DNA from: Fodinibius sp050117475 | GTDB taxonomy: Bacteria; Bacteroidota; Rhodothermia; Balneolales; Balneolaceae | Assembly: GCA_050117475.1 (NCBI GenBank) | Contig: JASFMR010000008.1 | Location: forward strand, 1-56,345 | Direction of reading: 5' to 3' | DNA: 56,345 nucleotides | Shown here: positions 23,953-33,266 of the stretch, in pieces | Layout: each line of letters opens with the position of its first letter | Numbering within the stretch: the stretch's first letter is position 1 | Position numbers and translations under genes: made by a program | Notes under the pieces: model-generated | The model's database searches: none | What the model was told of the DNA's origin: nothing | Seen by the model: only the letters and a program-made list of their open reading frames with translations

Positions 23953-24165
23953 TTATTCTTTCCCGTAACGCTTTTTAAAGCGATCAATACGGCCGGCTTT
24001 CTTCTGAAAGTTCATATTACCGGTATAAAATGGATGGTTTTTTGAGTCCACTTCACTGCGATAAGTACCGTCGTTTGTATCCATTGTACTTCGCGTTTTG
24101 AACTCGGTACCGTCACTCAGAACAACTGTTATTTCTTTGTAATCAGGGTGAATTCCTTTTTTCAT
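23953..24165 (-). CDS. rpmE: 50S ribosomal protein bL31 (zinc-free form)
   Basis: A 70-residue ribosomal protein of the large subunit. The start MKKGIHPDYKEITVV and the HPFYTGN core are family signatures, as is the end GRIDRFKKRYG. The CxxC pair of zinc-binding L31 is replaced (VVLSDGTEF), so this is the zinc-independent form. It is a single-gene unit with its own terminator. Confidence 0.95.
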   Translation of the reverse strand: MKKGIHPDYKEITVVLSDGTEFKTRSTMDTNDGTYRSEVDSKNHPFYTGNMNFQKKAGRIDRFKKRYGKE

Positions 24166-24238
24166 GAATCAGTAAATTTCTTATTGCTTATTTCGAGATC
24201 ACAAATATAAGGCTCTGATCATCTATTTGCAATGCTAA

Positions 24239-25744
24239 TCATCGATCAAAATCATCAAAATCGTCAAAATCATCCATAGAGCCGAGCATACTGCCCAACA
24301 TATCGGAATATGACCTGGAATCGTCCAGGTCTTCTTTTCCCACCATCGAGTACTGATGCAATGCTTCTATCACAAAGTCCATGAGAACGTATTTTATCGC
24401 CCTATCTTTGGTTTCGGGTTTACTTTCGACAATATCAGCTAATCCGGTCACTTGGTCAAGCTTCTGTTCATAGTCCTTTTGACTCATGTAATCAGTTAAC
24501 TCCAGGTAATTACCGTCTGCGAACCAATCCAGCACCGGTTTGTAAATGCTTTTTCTCTCCTGTTTTTTCTGTTGTTCGGGATCCGGAAAATGCCTTGAAA
24601 ATGTTTTTTTCACCGCCTTGCCGATGATATGCTTAGCTACATTTAACACTCCTTCCTGTTCCCCTTCGTAAACTAACTCCAGCTTCCCGGTCAAGGCAGG
24701 AATCACATGGAAAACATCGGTAATTCGTGTCGTCGTTGATTCTTCGTTGTTCATAAGTGCTCGGCGTTCGGCTGCAGAGATCAGTTGTTCCATAGCTGTG
24801 ATCGTCATTCGAGTCGAAACACCGCTTTTTTGATCGATGTATTCCGAGTCCCTGGCTTCAAAAGCAACTTGTTCGAGCAGTTCTTTAACAAGTCCAGGTA
24901 TGGTCACCTTTACTACCCCGTCGCGAGCAATCCAGGCCTCTTGTTCAGTAATTTCCATTCCAACTTCAATTTTCTTGGGATAATGTGTAAGTATTTGGGA
25001 ATCAATGCGGTCTTTTAAAGGGGTGATAATATTTCCGCGATTGGTGTAATCCTCAGGATTTGCCGAAAATACCATTGCAACATCAAGCGGGATACGTACA
25101 TTGAATCCTCGAATCTGGATATCGCGTTCCTGCATAATATTCAGCAAAGCTACCTGTATGCGGGGCTGTAGGTCAGGCAGTTCATTAATAGCGAAAATTC
25201 CACGATTTGTCCTGGGAATAAGCCCGAAATTAATCACGTTTTCATCTGCAAGGGTCAGTTTTTCCGCCGCCGCTTTGATAGGATCAATATCTCCGATGAG
25301 GTCTGCCACCGCAGTATCGGGCGTTGCTAATTTTTCACCATACCGTTCGCTGCGATGTATCCATCGAATCGGTGTTTCGTCCCCCATTTTTTCAAGACGC
25401 TGACAAGCCTGTTTGGAAATGGGGTGAAAGGGATCATCGTTAATTTCCGAGCCTTCTACAATCGGCATATACTCGTCTAAAAAGTGAATTAGCTGGCGCA
25501 AAATCTTGGTTTTCGCTTGCCCCCGCAAGCCAAGTAAAATTATATCGTGCTTGGCCAATAAAGCGTGTTGCAGCTGGGGTATCACGGACTTATCATATCC
25601 TTTGATTCCTGGAAATAACGTTTCACCGGATCGAATTTTGCTGATAAGATTCCGGCGAATTTCTTCCTTGACAGAAATCGACTCCCAACCTGATTTTTTT
25701 AAATCTCCGAGGGTATGCACCGTTTTAAAAAGATCACTACTCAT
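24239..25744 (-). CDS. AAA+ ATPase, magnesium-chelatase (ChlI/MoxR)-like
   Basis: A 501-residue cytoplasmic ATPase of the helix-2-insert AAA+ class. The Walker A motif is the variant GLRGQAKTK, Walker B is near GIFAINELPDL (about 190-200), and sensor 1 is the Asn of VFSANPEDYTNRG. Residues about 280-380 form the lid. The C-terminal 100 residues are helical, and the last 20 repeat MLGSM and DDF units. Relatives remodel proteins with a von Willebrand A partner; none is encoded nearby, and the target is unknown. Its 5' leader could form a hairpin that ends at the start codon. Confidence 0.85.
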   Translation of the reverse strand: MSSDLFKTVHTLGDLKKSGWESISVKEEIRRNLISKIRSGETLFPGIKGYDKSVIPQLQHALLAKHDIILLGLRGQAKTKILRQLIHFLDEYMPIVEGSEINDDPFHPISKQACQRLEKMGDETPIRWIHRSERYGEKLATPDTAVADLIGDIDPIKAAAEKLTLADENVINFGLIPRTNRGIFAINELPDLQPRIQVALLNIMQERDIQIRGFNVRIPLDVAMVFSANPEDYTNRGNIITPLKDRIDSQILTHYPKKIEVGMEITEQEAWIARDGVVKVTIPGLVKELLEQVAFEARDSEYIDQKSGVSTRMTITAMEQLISAAERRALMNNEESTTTRITDVFHVIPALTGKLELVYEGEQEGVLNVAKHIIGKAVKKTFSRHFPDPEQQKKQERKSIYKPVLDWFADGNYLELTDYMSQKDYEQKLDQVTGLADIVESKPETKDRAIKYVLMDFVIEALHQYSMVGKEDLDDSRSYSDMLGSMLGSMDDFDDFDDFDR

Positions 25745-25796
25745 AGGGCAAATTAGTTCTTTTAGCTTTTCAAGTTTGATAACCGATAATTGCCCT
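25745..25796 (-). promoter_or_regulatory. Possible hairpin in the 5' leader of the AAA+ gene
   Basis: AGGGCAAATTA (25745-25755) can pair with TAATTGCCCT (25787-25796) with one bulged A. On the minus strand the 3' arm ends directly at the ATG, so the stem could mask the ribosome site. There is no known motif here, and one such pairing could arise by chance. Confidence 0.3.
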
Positions 25797-25948
25797 CTAT
25801 CATTTCATTATAACGAAATTATTCCGGACAGAGGCGTTTTATATATGCCCTTTATATCTTCTTGCTGTATCAACCAGGAAAAAACTACTTTATGCCACAG
25901 TATTAGGAAACTGATTCCCTTTTATTTAAAGAATCTATGAATTTACAA

Positions 25949-27481
25949 CTACCCTTCATCCTGGCTTACTTTATCATCCACAAAAAACATCATCAAAGCG
26001 GCAACAGCCATCGAAGCTCCGCCGGCCATAAGCGCAAAAATTGCTTCCCCGCCAAAGAAATTACGAACCATAAAGCCTAAAATACTGGCTGCTACAATCT
26101 GGGGAATCACAATAAAAAAGTTAAACAATCCCATATAGACTCCCATTTTAGAAGCCGGCAATGCTCCCGAGAGAATAGCATACGGCATCGCAAGTATACT
26201 GGCCCATGCCAATCCAATACCTAGCATTGGAATCAACAGCATGATTGGATTACTAATATAATAAATGCAGTTCAGGCTTAATCCGCCAAGTATCAAAGAA
26301 ATGGCATGAACAGCTTTACGGCTTGTCGCTTTGGCAAACGCCGGTAATACTAAAGCAAGCAATGCAGCAAAACCATTGTAAACGGCAAAGCATATTCCAA
26401 CCCAGTCGGCCCCCTGGTTATACAATTGGGTTGTTGTGTCGCTGGTCCCATAAATATGATTGGTTACTGCCGGAGTGGTATAAATCCACATGGCGAAAAG
26501 GGCAAACCAGGAAAAAAATTGAACAAATGAAAGCTGGACCATGGTTTTGGGCATATTTAAAAAATCCGTAACAACTACCACCAAACCGTGTTCTGCTTTG
26601 CCCGAATGTTGCATAATACCAGCTAGAATCATCACCAAACCAAAAACCGCGGTACCCAAGCCGAATATGTATAATTCTTTCTCATATTGCCCTTGATAAA
26701 TGAAATAGGTTAATATGATGCCCACTAATACCAATACTGAACCCACATAAAATTTTCTTTTTTGTCCGCCTTCAGCAATGTTTTCACGAGCTGCATCAAT
26801 AAAAGAAACTCCCCCCTCTCCTTCCCGGGAATACTGTTCGAATTCTTCCGGGGGATATTCCTTACTTTTTATAACAGTCCAAATAACCGCCCCCAGGAAG
26901 GCCATTGCCCCCAGATAAAAAGACCATCGAACGGAGGGCGGTATCTTTCCCGCCGGAGCGGTATTTGGAATTCCAAGCCAATTGGTTAGGACATAAGGCA
27001 ATATCGAAGCGATAACAGCTCCGGTCCCTATAAAAAAGCTTTGAAGAGCAAAACCCTTGGTATGCTGGCCTGCCGGGAGCATATCCCCGACAAAAGCCCT
27101 GAATGGCTCCATCGACACATTGATAGATGCATCCATTATCCATAACATTCCTGCAGCAACCCATAAAGCCGGCGAATTAGGCATAATGATTAAAGCCATA
27201 GACGCAAGGATAGCCCCCGTCAGAAAGTACGGACGCCGCCGGCCGAGTCGATTCCAGGTACGGTCGCTCATATGACCAATGATCGGTTGAACAACCAAGC
27301 CTGTAATAGGTGCAGCAATCCAAAGGATAGGAATATTGTCGATATTGGCACCCAAAGTCTCAAATATACGGCTGACGTTGGCATTTTGTAAGGCAAAACC
27401 GAATTGGATACCCAGAAATCCAAAACTCATATTCCATATTTCCCAAAAGGAAAGGGATGGCTTTTTCGATATTTTATCCAT
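25949..27481 (-). CDS. MFS sugar transporter, maltose/SLC45-like
   Basis: A 510-residue inner-membrane carrier with about twelve helices. The start region SFWEIWNMSFGFLGIQFGFA and the loops HMSDRTWNRLGRRRPYFLTG and VSMEPFRAFVGDML mark the SLC45/GPH-type sugar carriers often called MalT. A longer polar loop (about residues 215-245) lies in the middle. I chose the ATG at 27481 because the frame upstream (to 27535) adds 18 residues that are not family-like. The last gene of the maltose cluster, it probably brings maltose in for the phosphorylase. Confidence 0.88.
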   Translation of the reverse strand: MDKISKKPSLSFWEIWNMSFGFLGIQFGFALQNANVSRIFETLGANIDNIPILWIAAPITGLVVQPIIGHMSDRTWNRLGRRRPYFLTGAILASMALIIMPNSPALWVAAGMLWIMDASINVSMEPFRAFVGDMLPAGQHTKGFALQSFFIGTGAVIASILPYVLTNWLGIPNTAPAGKIPPSVRWSFYLGAMAFLGAVIWTVIKSKEYPPEEFEQYSREGEGGVSFIDAARENIAEGGQKRKFYVGSVLVLVGIILTYFIYQGQYEKELYIFGLGTAVFGLVMILAGIMQHSGKAEHGLVVVVTDFLNMPKTMVQLSFVQFFSWFALFAMWIYTTPAVTNHIYGTSDTTTQLYNQGADWVGICFAVYNGFAALLALVLPAFAKATSRKAVHAISLILGGLSLNCIYYISNPIMLLIPMLGIGLAWASILAMPYAILSGALPASKMGVYMGLFNFFIVIPQIVAASILGFMVRNFFGGEAIFALMAGGASMAVAALMMFFVDDKVSQDEG

Positions 27482-27536
27482 GGCGTATCGATTTAAATTA
27501 AGGTATAAAACCCATAAGTTATTTATGTAAGCCAAC

Positions 27537-28922
27537 CTATTTTTGCAACACTAAAAAATCATGCGCGCCAATCGGAACAGGTTGATTACCCACAGTCATT
27601 GTTTCCCCGCTGAATACATTTTTATAATCGCCGCTTAACTCACTAAGTGCAATATTTTGATCTATATTACCAAAATTAAGTAGCACAAATACTTCACGGT
27701 CCCCTTTTATGCGCCTGAAGGCATAAATATTTTTTGAGGGACTTGTTCTGACCCTCTGAAAATCCCCTCCCGCCTTTCCATTCCAGAGTGCCGGATTTTC
27801 TTCTTTTAAATGGAGCAGCTTACTATAGAAATCCTGGTATCTATAATCATCCCATTTGATCGTATCCTTCTTGAAAAAGGCGAGCTGATAATCCAGCCCA
27901 GACTCCTGTCCGCTATATATCAGCGGCATACCATCGATTGTTGCCGCCAAAACGGCGAAGTTTTTAAAATTTTTGCCGAACATATCCCGATCGCTACCCT
28001 GCCATGAATTTTCATCGTGATTCGTCGTGAAATACATGCGGTAATCATTGGGAGCAAATTCAGTATCTTCTTCAGCCATGTAGTGATCGATGTCACTTAA
28101 GGACTTTTTACCCTTCTGTATATCCGTCATCAAATGATGAAATTGCCAGGCATATGTCATATCAAAAGCATTTTTCTGTTGTTCCGGGATCTCGGATTCG
28201 GCCAGCATGAAGACCGGTTTAATCTTTTCGAGTTCTTTCCTGGCATGATCCCAGAAATCCGTCGGAACCATATGGGCCACATCACAACGGAAGCCGTCGA
28301 TATTGGTTTCAGTAACCCAAAACTTCATCGCATCTATCATTGCATTACGCATTTCCTGGTTATCATAGTCCAGCCAGATGACATCAGACCAGTCGGCCAC
28401 GGGTGGTTTGAAATTACCATCTTCATCCTTTTTGTACCAGTCAGGATGCTCTTTCGTCCATACATGATCCCAAGCGGTGTGATTGGCTACCCAATCAATA
28501 ATGATCTTCATATCCTGGCCATGCGCAGCTTTAACCAAAGCTTTGAACTCCTTCATTGTCCCAAAATGTGGATTAATTCCCCTGTAATCCTTTACCGAGT
28601 AATAGCTGCCGAGAGGGCCTTTTCGGTTTTTTTCTCCAATAGGATTTATCGGCATGAGCCAAAGGATTTTCACACCCATGCTTTTCAATCGCGGGAGCTG
28701 TTGCTGGAGGGCTTTAAACGTCCCCTCCGAGGTATATTGACGAATATTCACTTCATATATATTTGCATTTCTGGTCCATTCGGGATGCTTTACATTAGAT
28801 ATCCTTTGCGTTTTTAGAACTTCCTGGGCTCTAACTGTAAAACCTTCGAAAAACCCAGGACTCATAAAAAAGATAACTAAAGCGAATATTAAGCTGCTCT
28901 TGGTGGAATAAATGTATTTCAT
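27537..28922 (-). CDS. Secreted alpha-amylase family protein (GH13)
   Basis: A 461-residue glycoside hydrolase with a signal peptide (about residues 1-32, ending VRAQ), so it acts in the periplasm or outside. GH13 regions are all present: DWVANHTAWDH, the nucleophile Asp of GFRCDVAH, the acid/base Glu of MLAESEIP, and the third Asp of TTNHDEN. A C-terminal beta domain (about 380-461) follows. It likely cuts maltodextrins to short products for the transporter. The gene is 37 bases after the phosphorylase gene and about 55 bases ahead of the transporter start codon. Confidence 0.93.
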   Translation of the reverse strand: MKYIYSTKSSLIFALVIFFMSPGFFEGFTVRAQEVLKTQRISNVKHPEWTRNANIYEVNIRQYTSEGTFKALQQQLPRLKSMGVKILWLMPINPIGEKNRKGPLGSYYSVKDYRGINPHFGTMKEFKALVKAAHGQDMKIIIDWVANHTAWDHVWTKEHPDWYKKDEDGNFKPPVADWSDVIWLDYDNQEMRNAMIDAMKFWVTETNIDGFRCDVAHMVPTDFWDHARKELEKIKPVFMLAESEIPEQQKNAFDMTYAWQFHHLMTDIQKGKKSLSDIDHYMAEEDTEFAPNDYRMYFTTNHDENSWQGSDRDMFGKNFKNFAVLAATIDGMPLIYSGQESGLDYQLAFFKKDTIKWDDYRYQDFYSKLLHLKEENPALWNGKAGGDFQRVRTSPSKNIYAFRRIKGDREVFVLLNFGNIDQNIALSELSGDYKNVFSGETMTVGNQPVPIGAHDFLVLQK

Positions 28923-28959
28923 GGCTCCAATAAATTTGAATTACTGTTTTTGGCTTATG

Positions 28960-31281
28960 TTAAATTCCAATTTCTTTGGTAGGTATACACAGGGGGTGCT
29001 CAATTGCAACCTCATATTGTTTCCCGTAAACATAACAACTGATGGGAGCCCCTTTCTCACATACTATCCTGACTTCATCAGATTGCACATGCACTTCAAG
29101 TCGCCGCCCCTGATGCATTATTTTAAAGGAATAAGCTTCCCATTGCCCGGGTAGCACGGGCGCAAAATACAGCTTCCCATCACGTGCACGCTTCCCCCCA
29201 AATCCTTCTACGACCGACATCCAGGTCCCGGCCATACTTGTAATATGCAGTCCTTGGTGAACCTCCTTGTTATAATCGTCTAAATCGAGCCGTGCTGTAC
29301 GCAGATACAACCGGTAGGCTTTGTTTCCGTACCCCAACCTTGAAGCCAGTATAGAGTGAATGCAGGGTGACAGTGAAGATTCGTGTACCGTGCGAGGCTC
29401 ATAAAAATCAAAATTACGTCGAATGATATCTTCATCAAATTCGTGTTCAAAAAAATACAACCCCTGCACTACATCTCCCTGCTTGATAAAACAGGAACGC
29501 AAAATACGGTCCCAGGACCAATGTTGGTTGATCGGGCGTTCTTCTGCGCTTAAATCATCAGCCGTACGCTGGACTTTATCCAGGTAACCATCCTGCTGCA
29601 AGAATATCCCCAAGTCATCATCTGCCGGTAAATACACCCGCTCCAGGATATGCTTCCACCGCTCCGTTTCCGAATCTGCAAACTCCGTTTTGTCTTTAAT
29701 TTGTTGAAACTGCTCAGGAGTTTCCTTTCGTACTTTCCCTATACAATCGAGGGTGTATCTTAATGTCCAGCATGCGATATAAGAAGTATACCAATTATTG
29801 TTAACGTTGTTTTCGTATTCATTCGGCCCGGTAACTCCCAGCATGACATACTTCTTTCGCTTTTCAGAAAAGTTGAATCGTTGACTCCAAAACCGCGAAA
29901 TTGCAATCAGCACTTCCAGCCCCGCCTCCTGCAAATAATCTTCATCCGCTGTGTGACGAATATAATTATAGATCGCAAAAGCGATAGCCCCGTTACGATG
30001 TATTTCCTCAAATGTTATTTCCCATTCATTGTGGCACTCTTCTCCATTCATAGTGACCATGGGATACAATGCTGCGCCACCAGTGAACCCCAGCTTTTCA
30101 GCATTTTCGATGGCTTTTTCCAAATGCCGATAGCGATACAGGAGAAGGTTTCGGGCCACCCTGTTATCGGCTGTGTTCATATAAAAAGGCAGACAATAGC
30201 CCTCAGTATCCCAATAAGTACTTCCTCCATACTTTTCACCGGTGAATCCTTTGGGACCAATATTCAGCCTTTCATCATCCCCGGTATAGGTTTGATTCAA
30301 CTGAAAAATATTAAATCGTATGCCCTGTTGTGCTTCTTTATCGCCCTTGATAAGAACATCGCTTTGCCGCCACTTTTCAGCCCATTCTTCCTCCTGTTCA
30401 TATAAAAGCTGTTCAAAACCAATGGTACTCAATTGGTTTGTCAATTCATTAATACGCGGATGTAAGCGCTTACGAACATGATTCAAAGAAGATGCGACGC
30501 CCACAAATTTATGTAACAAGATTTCATCCCCGGGAACAGCGGGAATATCAAATTTTTGCTTTATTTTCATCTTATCGACTGAAGAGTCAGGCTCTATGGA
30601 CATTGTTCTGCCATTTTTTTGAAGCATACACCGCATACCGGCTGCCACATAGAAATCAAGCTTTTTTGTCTTTGCAATCACATATCCGCCATCTTGAAAT
30701 ACATCCTGTTCTACTTCCTGCCAAAATTTTTCATCATAATTGGAATCCTCATTTTGAACATCACTGTTCAGATAAGGCTCAAAAGTAATCGTACCGTCAA
30801 AGTTGAGAGCTTTTACTGAATATTCAATGGCCGCGGCCTCTTTACGCTTCATACTTAAAAAGCGAATGCTCTTTACCTTCACTTTATTCCCGTTAGCTAG
30901 AGTGGCAATAAATTCACGCTGAAGGAATCCTTTTTTCATATTCAATTCCCTGCGGAAATCGTTAATTTCGCATTTGGCCAAATCCAGTTGCTGGCCATTT
31001 ATTTGAACATCAATCCCAATCCAATTGACAGAATTAAGAACCTTTGCAAAATATTCAGGATAACCGTTTTTCCACCACCCCACTTTTGTCTTATCGGGAT
31101 AGTAAATACCGCCAATATAACTGCCCTGTAATGAATCTCCGCTATATTGTTCCTCGAAATTGGCCCGCTGCCCCATATGGCCGTTCCCCAGGCTAAAAAT
31201 ACTTTCAGAAGAACGTTGACGGTCAGGGGAAAAACCTGATTCGACGATCTTCCATTCATCAATCCCGAAATATTTTTTCAT
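28960..31281 (-). CDS. malP: Maltose phosphorylase-like GH65 enzyme
   Basis: A 773-residue cytoplasmic enzyme that would split maltose with phosphate into glucose and beta-glucose-1-phosphate. The N-terminal super-sandwich (about 1-270), the helical barrel (about 310-690) and a C-terminal sheet follow the GH65 order. The general acid Glu is in HNEWEITFEEIHRNG, and GPNEYENNVNNNWYTS and YWDTEGYCLPFY are family stretches. Its neighbour pgmB uses the beta-glucose-1-phosphate product, which favours an inverting disaccharide phosphorylase. Maltose as the substrate is inferred; kojibiose or trehalose phosphorylase is possible. Confidence 0.9.
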   Translation of the reverse strand: MKKYFGIDEWKIVESGFSPDRQRSSESIFSLGNGHMGQRANFEEQYSGDSLQGSYIGGIYYPDKTKVGWWKNGYPEYFAKVLNSVNWIGIDVQINGQQLDLAKCEINDFRRELNMKKGFLQREFIATLANGNKVKVKSIRFLSMKRKEAAAIEYSVKALNFDGTITFEPYLNSDVQNEDSNYDEKFWQEVEQDVFQDGGYVIAKTKKLDFYVAAGMRCMLQKNGRTMSIEPDSSVDKMKIKQKFDIPAVPGDEILLHKFVGVASSLNHVRKRLHPRINELTNQLSTIGFEQLLYEQEEEWAEKWRQSDVLIKGDKEAQQGIRFNIFQLNQTYTGDDERLNIGPKGFTGEKYGGSTYWDTEGYCLPFYMNTADNRVARNLLLYRYRHLEKAIENAEKLGFTGGAALYPMVTMNGEECHNEWEITFEEIHRNGAIAFAIYNYIRHTADEDYLQEAGLEVLIAISRFWSQRFNFSEKRKKYVMLGVTGPNEYENNVNNNWYTSYIACWTLRYTLDCIGKVRKETPEQFQQIKDKTEFADSETERWKHILERVYLPADDDLGIFLQQDGYLDKVQRTADDLSAEERPINQHWSWDRILRSCFIKQGDVVQGLYFFEHEFDEDIIRRNFDFYEPRTVHESSLSPCIHSILASRLGYGNKAYRLYLRTARLDLDDYNKEVHQGLHITSMAGTWMSVVEGFGGKRARDGKLYFAPVLPGQWEAYSFKIMHQGRRLEVHVQSDEVRIVCEKGAPISCYVYGKQYEVAIEHPLCIPTKEIGI

Positions 31282-31321
31282 AATTTTGCAAATTCGTCTT
31301 TTTTCAAAATAAACTTATTTC

Positions 31322-31978
31322 TCATGTATTCAATTGTGCAAATAATTTTTGGGGTGACAAACCTTTAAATGATTCAATAATTAAGTCGGCCTCCGCCAAA
31401 TAATCTGCAGATCCAACACCCACGCACTTCATTCCACCTGCTTTTGCAGCTGTTATACCCGAAGCGGCGTCTTCAAAGACAACGCATTCATGCGGATCTA
31501 CATTCAAAGCTTCAGCCCCTTTTATGAACACCTCAGGATCCGGTTTTGTATTTTGTACTTTAGTACCGTCTATTACAGCATCAAATAAATTATTTATCTC
31601 TAGATACTCCATAATATGAGATGCATTTTTACTCGATGAACCAATAGCCAGCTTAATGCCCATCGATTTAAGCTCATCCAAAAATTCAGGTATCCCCTCC
31701 AGGATATCATCAGGTGTGAGCTTTGCAATATACTCCTGGTACCATTCATTTTTCTGATTCATCAGCTCTTGAAATCGCTTTTTCGAAACAGTCTTTCCTC
31801 CGAGCGACAATATCTTTTCCAGTGATTTTTTCCGACTCACTCCCTTTAACGATTCATTTTCCTTTGCCCCGAAAGGAATGTCGAGTGTTTCGGCTAGTCT
31901 TTCCCAAGCTTTGAAATGATAATGAGCTGTTTCTACTATAACACCGTCTAAATCAAAAATACAGGCAGCTGGAAGCAT
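31322..31978 (-). CDS. pgmB: Beta-phosphoglucomutase
   Basis: A 218-residue HAD-family mutase that turns beta-glucose-1-phosphate into glucose-6-phosphate. The nucleophile motif is FDLDGVIVETAHYHFKAW, which includes the beta-PGM-specific H-x-x-AW. GSSSKNA supplies the motif II Ser, and KPDPEVF and FEDAASGI supply motifs III and IV. It lies 40 bases upstream of malP on the same strand and completes the phosphorolytic route. Confidence 0.94.
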   Translation of the reverse strand: MLPAACIFDLDGVIVETAHYHFKAWERLAETLDIPFGAKENESLKGVSRKKSLEKILSLGGKTVSKKRFQELMNQKNEWYQEYIAKLTPDDILEGIPEFLDELKSMGIKLAIGSSSKNASHIMEYLEINNLFDAVIDGTKVQNTKPDPEVFIKGAEALNVDPHECVVFEDAASGITAAKAGGMKCVGVGSADYLAEADLIIESFKGLSPQKLFAQLNT

Positions 31979-32109
31979 GGAAAGTGATTAGATTCTATTC
32001 TTTGTTTATATCAAAATAATATCTGCCACATGCAAAATATTTTCAACTGAATTCAAAAATTAAACATACGGAGCCTTTTCCAATTATTTTAAGAGAGAGG
32101 AATTTATCG

Positions 32110-33126
32110 TTAGTATTTTCCCTGGCAGGTCGCTTCTGTTGATGAACGTAAAATTAATTTTGGCTCAAAGATCTTTTGTTTCGGCTTCATTTTAGGATTC
32201 TGTATTCGTTTTACCAACTTGCGGGTTGCATAGCTTCCCATTTCGTACATTGGCTGGCGAATTGTTGATAATCCGATATAATCAGAAATTGTTATGTCAT
32301 CATATCCAATGATCGGAATTTGATTTTTCAACTCCTTCATAGCTTTTAAAGCACCTACCGCTTGAATATCTGAGGTACAGAAACAAGCTTCCGGTGGATC
32401 CGGGAGAGTTAGCAATTTTTTCATCGCTTCATATCCGCTGAGTTCAGAAAACCCATCCCTGTACAGAGAATCGCCGGTAACAATTAATTTTTCTTCAATT
32501 TTAACTCCTGCCTTTTTTAGCGCCTTTTTGTATCCCCTGATGCGCTGCTCACCGGGCTTTGAAGATTTCAGGGCACTAATCATTCCAATCCGCTGTAACC
32601 CTTTATCGAGGAAATACTGCATGGCCAATTGAATGCCCTTCTCATTGTCCACGCTGACCGAATCAATACCGGTATAGTTCTCATCGATGAGTGTAATGGG
32701 GGTATCATATTTTTCCAGTTTTTTAAGTTCAGTATTTCGCAAATGAGTTGAAATGAAAAGATAGCCGTCAGCCAGCTGCCTCTTTATGATATTTTCTACC
32801 TGGGCATACATATTGCCCCCATTACTCTGAACATTGAAAATATTCAGATCATAATGATAATTTGATATTTCATCTTGTATACCTGCCAATACCTCCATAA
32901 AAAAGTAATTGGACAAAACGGGGACCACCACCATAATTAAATTCTTCTCTTTCCGGGCTAAACCCTGAGCATAAGCCTGGGGATGATAGCCAAGTTCATC
33001 GGCTACTTTTAGTACTTTTTTTCTGGTTTTGTCAGAGATTCCCTCATTTTTATTCATCACTCTGGAAACCGTAGCAATACTCACACCCGCTTTTTCGGCT
33101 ATATCATAAATAGTTTTTCTACCCAA
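32110..33126 (-). CDS. LacI family transcriptional regulator
   Basis: A 338-residue repressor of the LacI/GalR class. Residues 2-50 are the helix-turn-helix and hinge (TIYDIAEKAGVSIATVSRVM). Residues about 60-335 are the periplasmic-binding-protein-like sensor (GIQDEI, GYDDITISDYIGLSTIRQP). It heads the maltose cluster and most likely controls it in response to a sugar. I did not find a convincing palindromic operator in the 140 bases upstream or in the 131 bases before pgmB. Confidence 0.93.
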   Translation of the reverse strand: MGRKTIYDIAEKAGVSIATVSRVMNKNEGISDKTRKKVLKVADELGYHPQAYAQGLARKEKNLIMVVVPVLSNYFFMEVLAGIQDEISNYHYDLNIFNVQSNGGNMYAQVENIIKRQLADGYLFISTHLRNTELKKLEKYDTPITLIDENYTGIDSVSVDNEKGIQLAMQYFLDKGLQRIGMISALKSSKPGEQRIRGYKKALKKAGVKIEEKLIVTGDSLYRDGFSELSGYEAMKKLLTLPDPPEACFCTSDIQAVGALKAMKELKNQIPIIGYDDITISDYIGLSTIRQPMYEMGSYATRKLVKRIQNPKMKPKQKIFEPKLILRSSTEATCQGKY

Positions 33127-33266
33127 TAGTAAACCTCAATCCATTTTTTCAAATAAACAATAAATCAAAATACTAATCCAAAAGACAGGTTATTTAATTA
33201 AAAAGCCAAACAATTTTTAAATAAAAATACTAAACCTTCCTGGAAGCGGATTCTTTTCCTGATTGA

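Noticed and set aside
28134..28817. 227-codon plus-strand open frame inside the GH13 gene
   Set aside because: It is antisense to a gene with all catalytic motifs, and its translation has no recognisable domain.
29881..30405. 174-codon plus-strand open frame inside malP
   Set aside because: Antisense shadow of the GH65 gene, with no family features or ribosome site.
33127..33266. Possible LacI-type operator upstream of the LacI gene
   Set aside because: I found no palindrome with a central CG of the LacI/GalR kind in this region or before pgmB.
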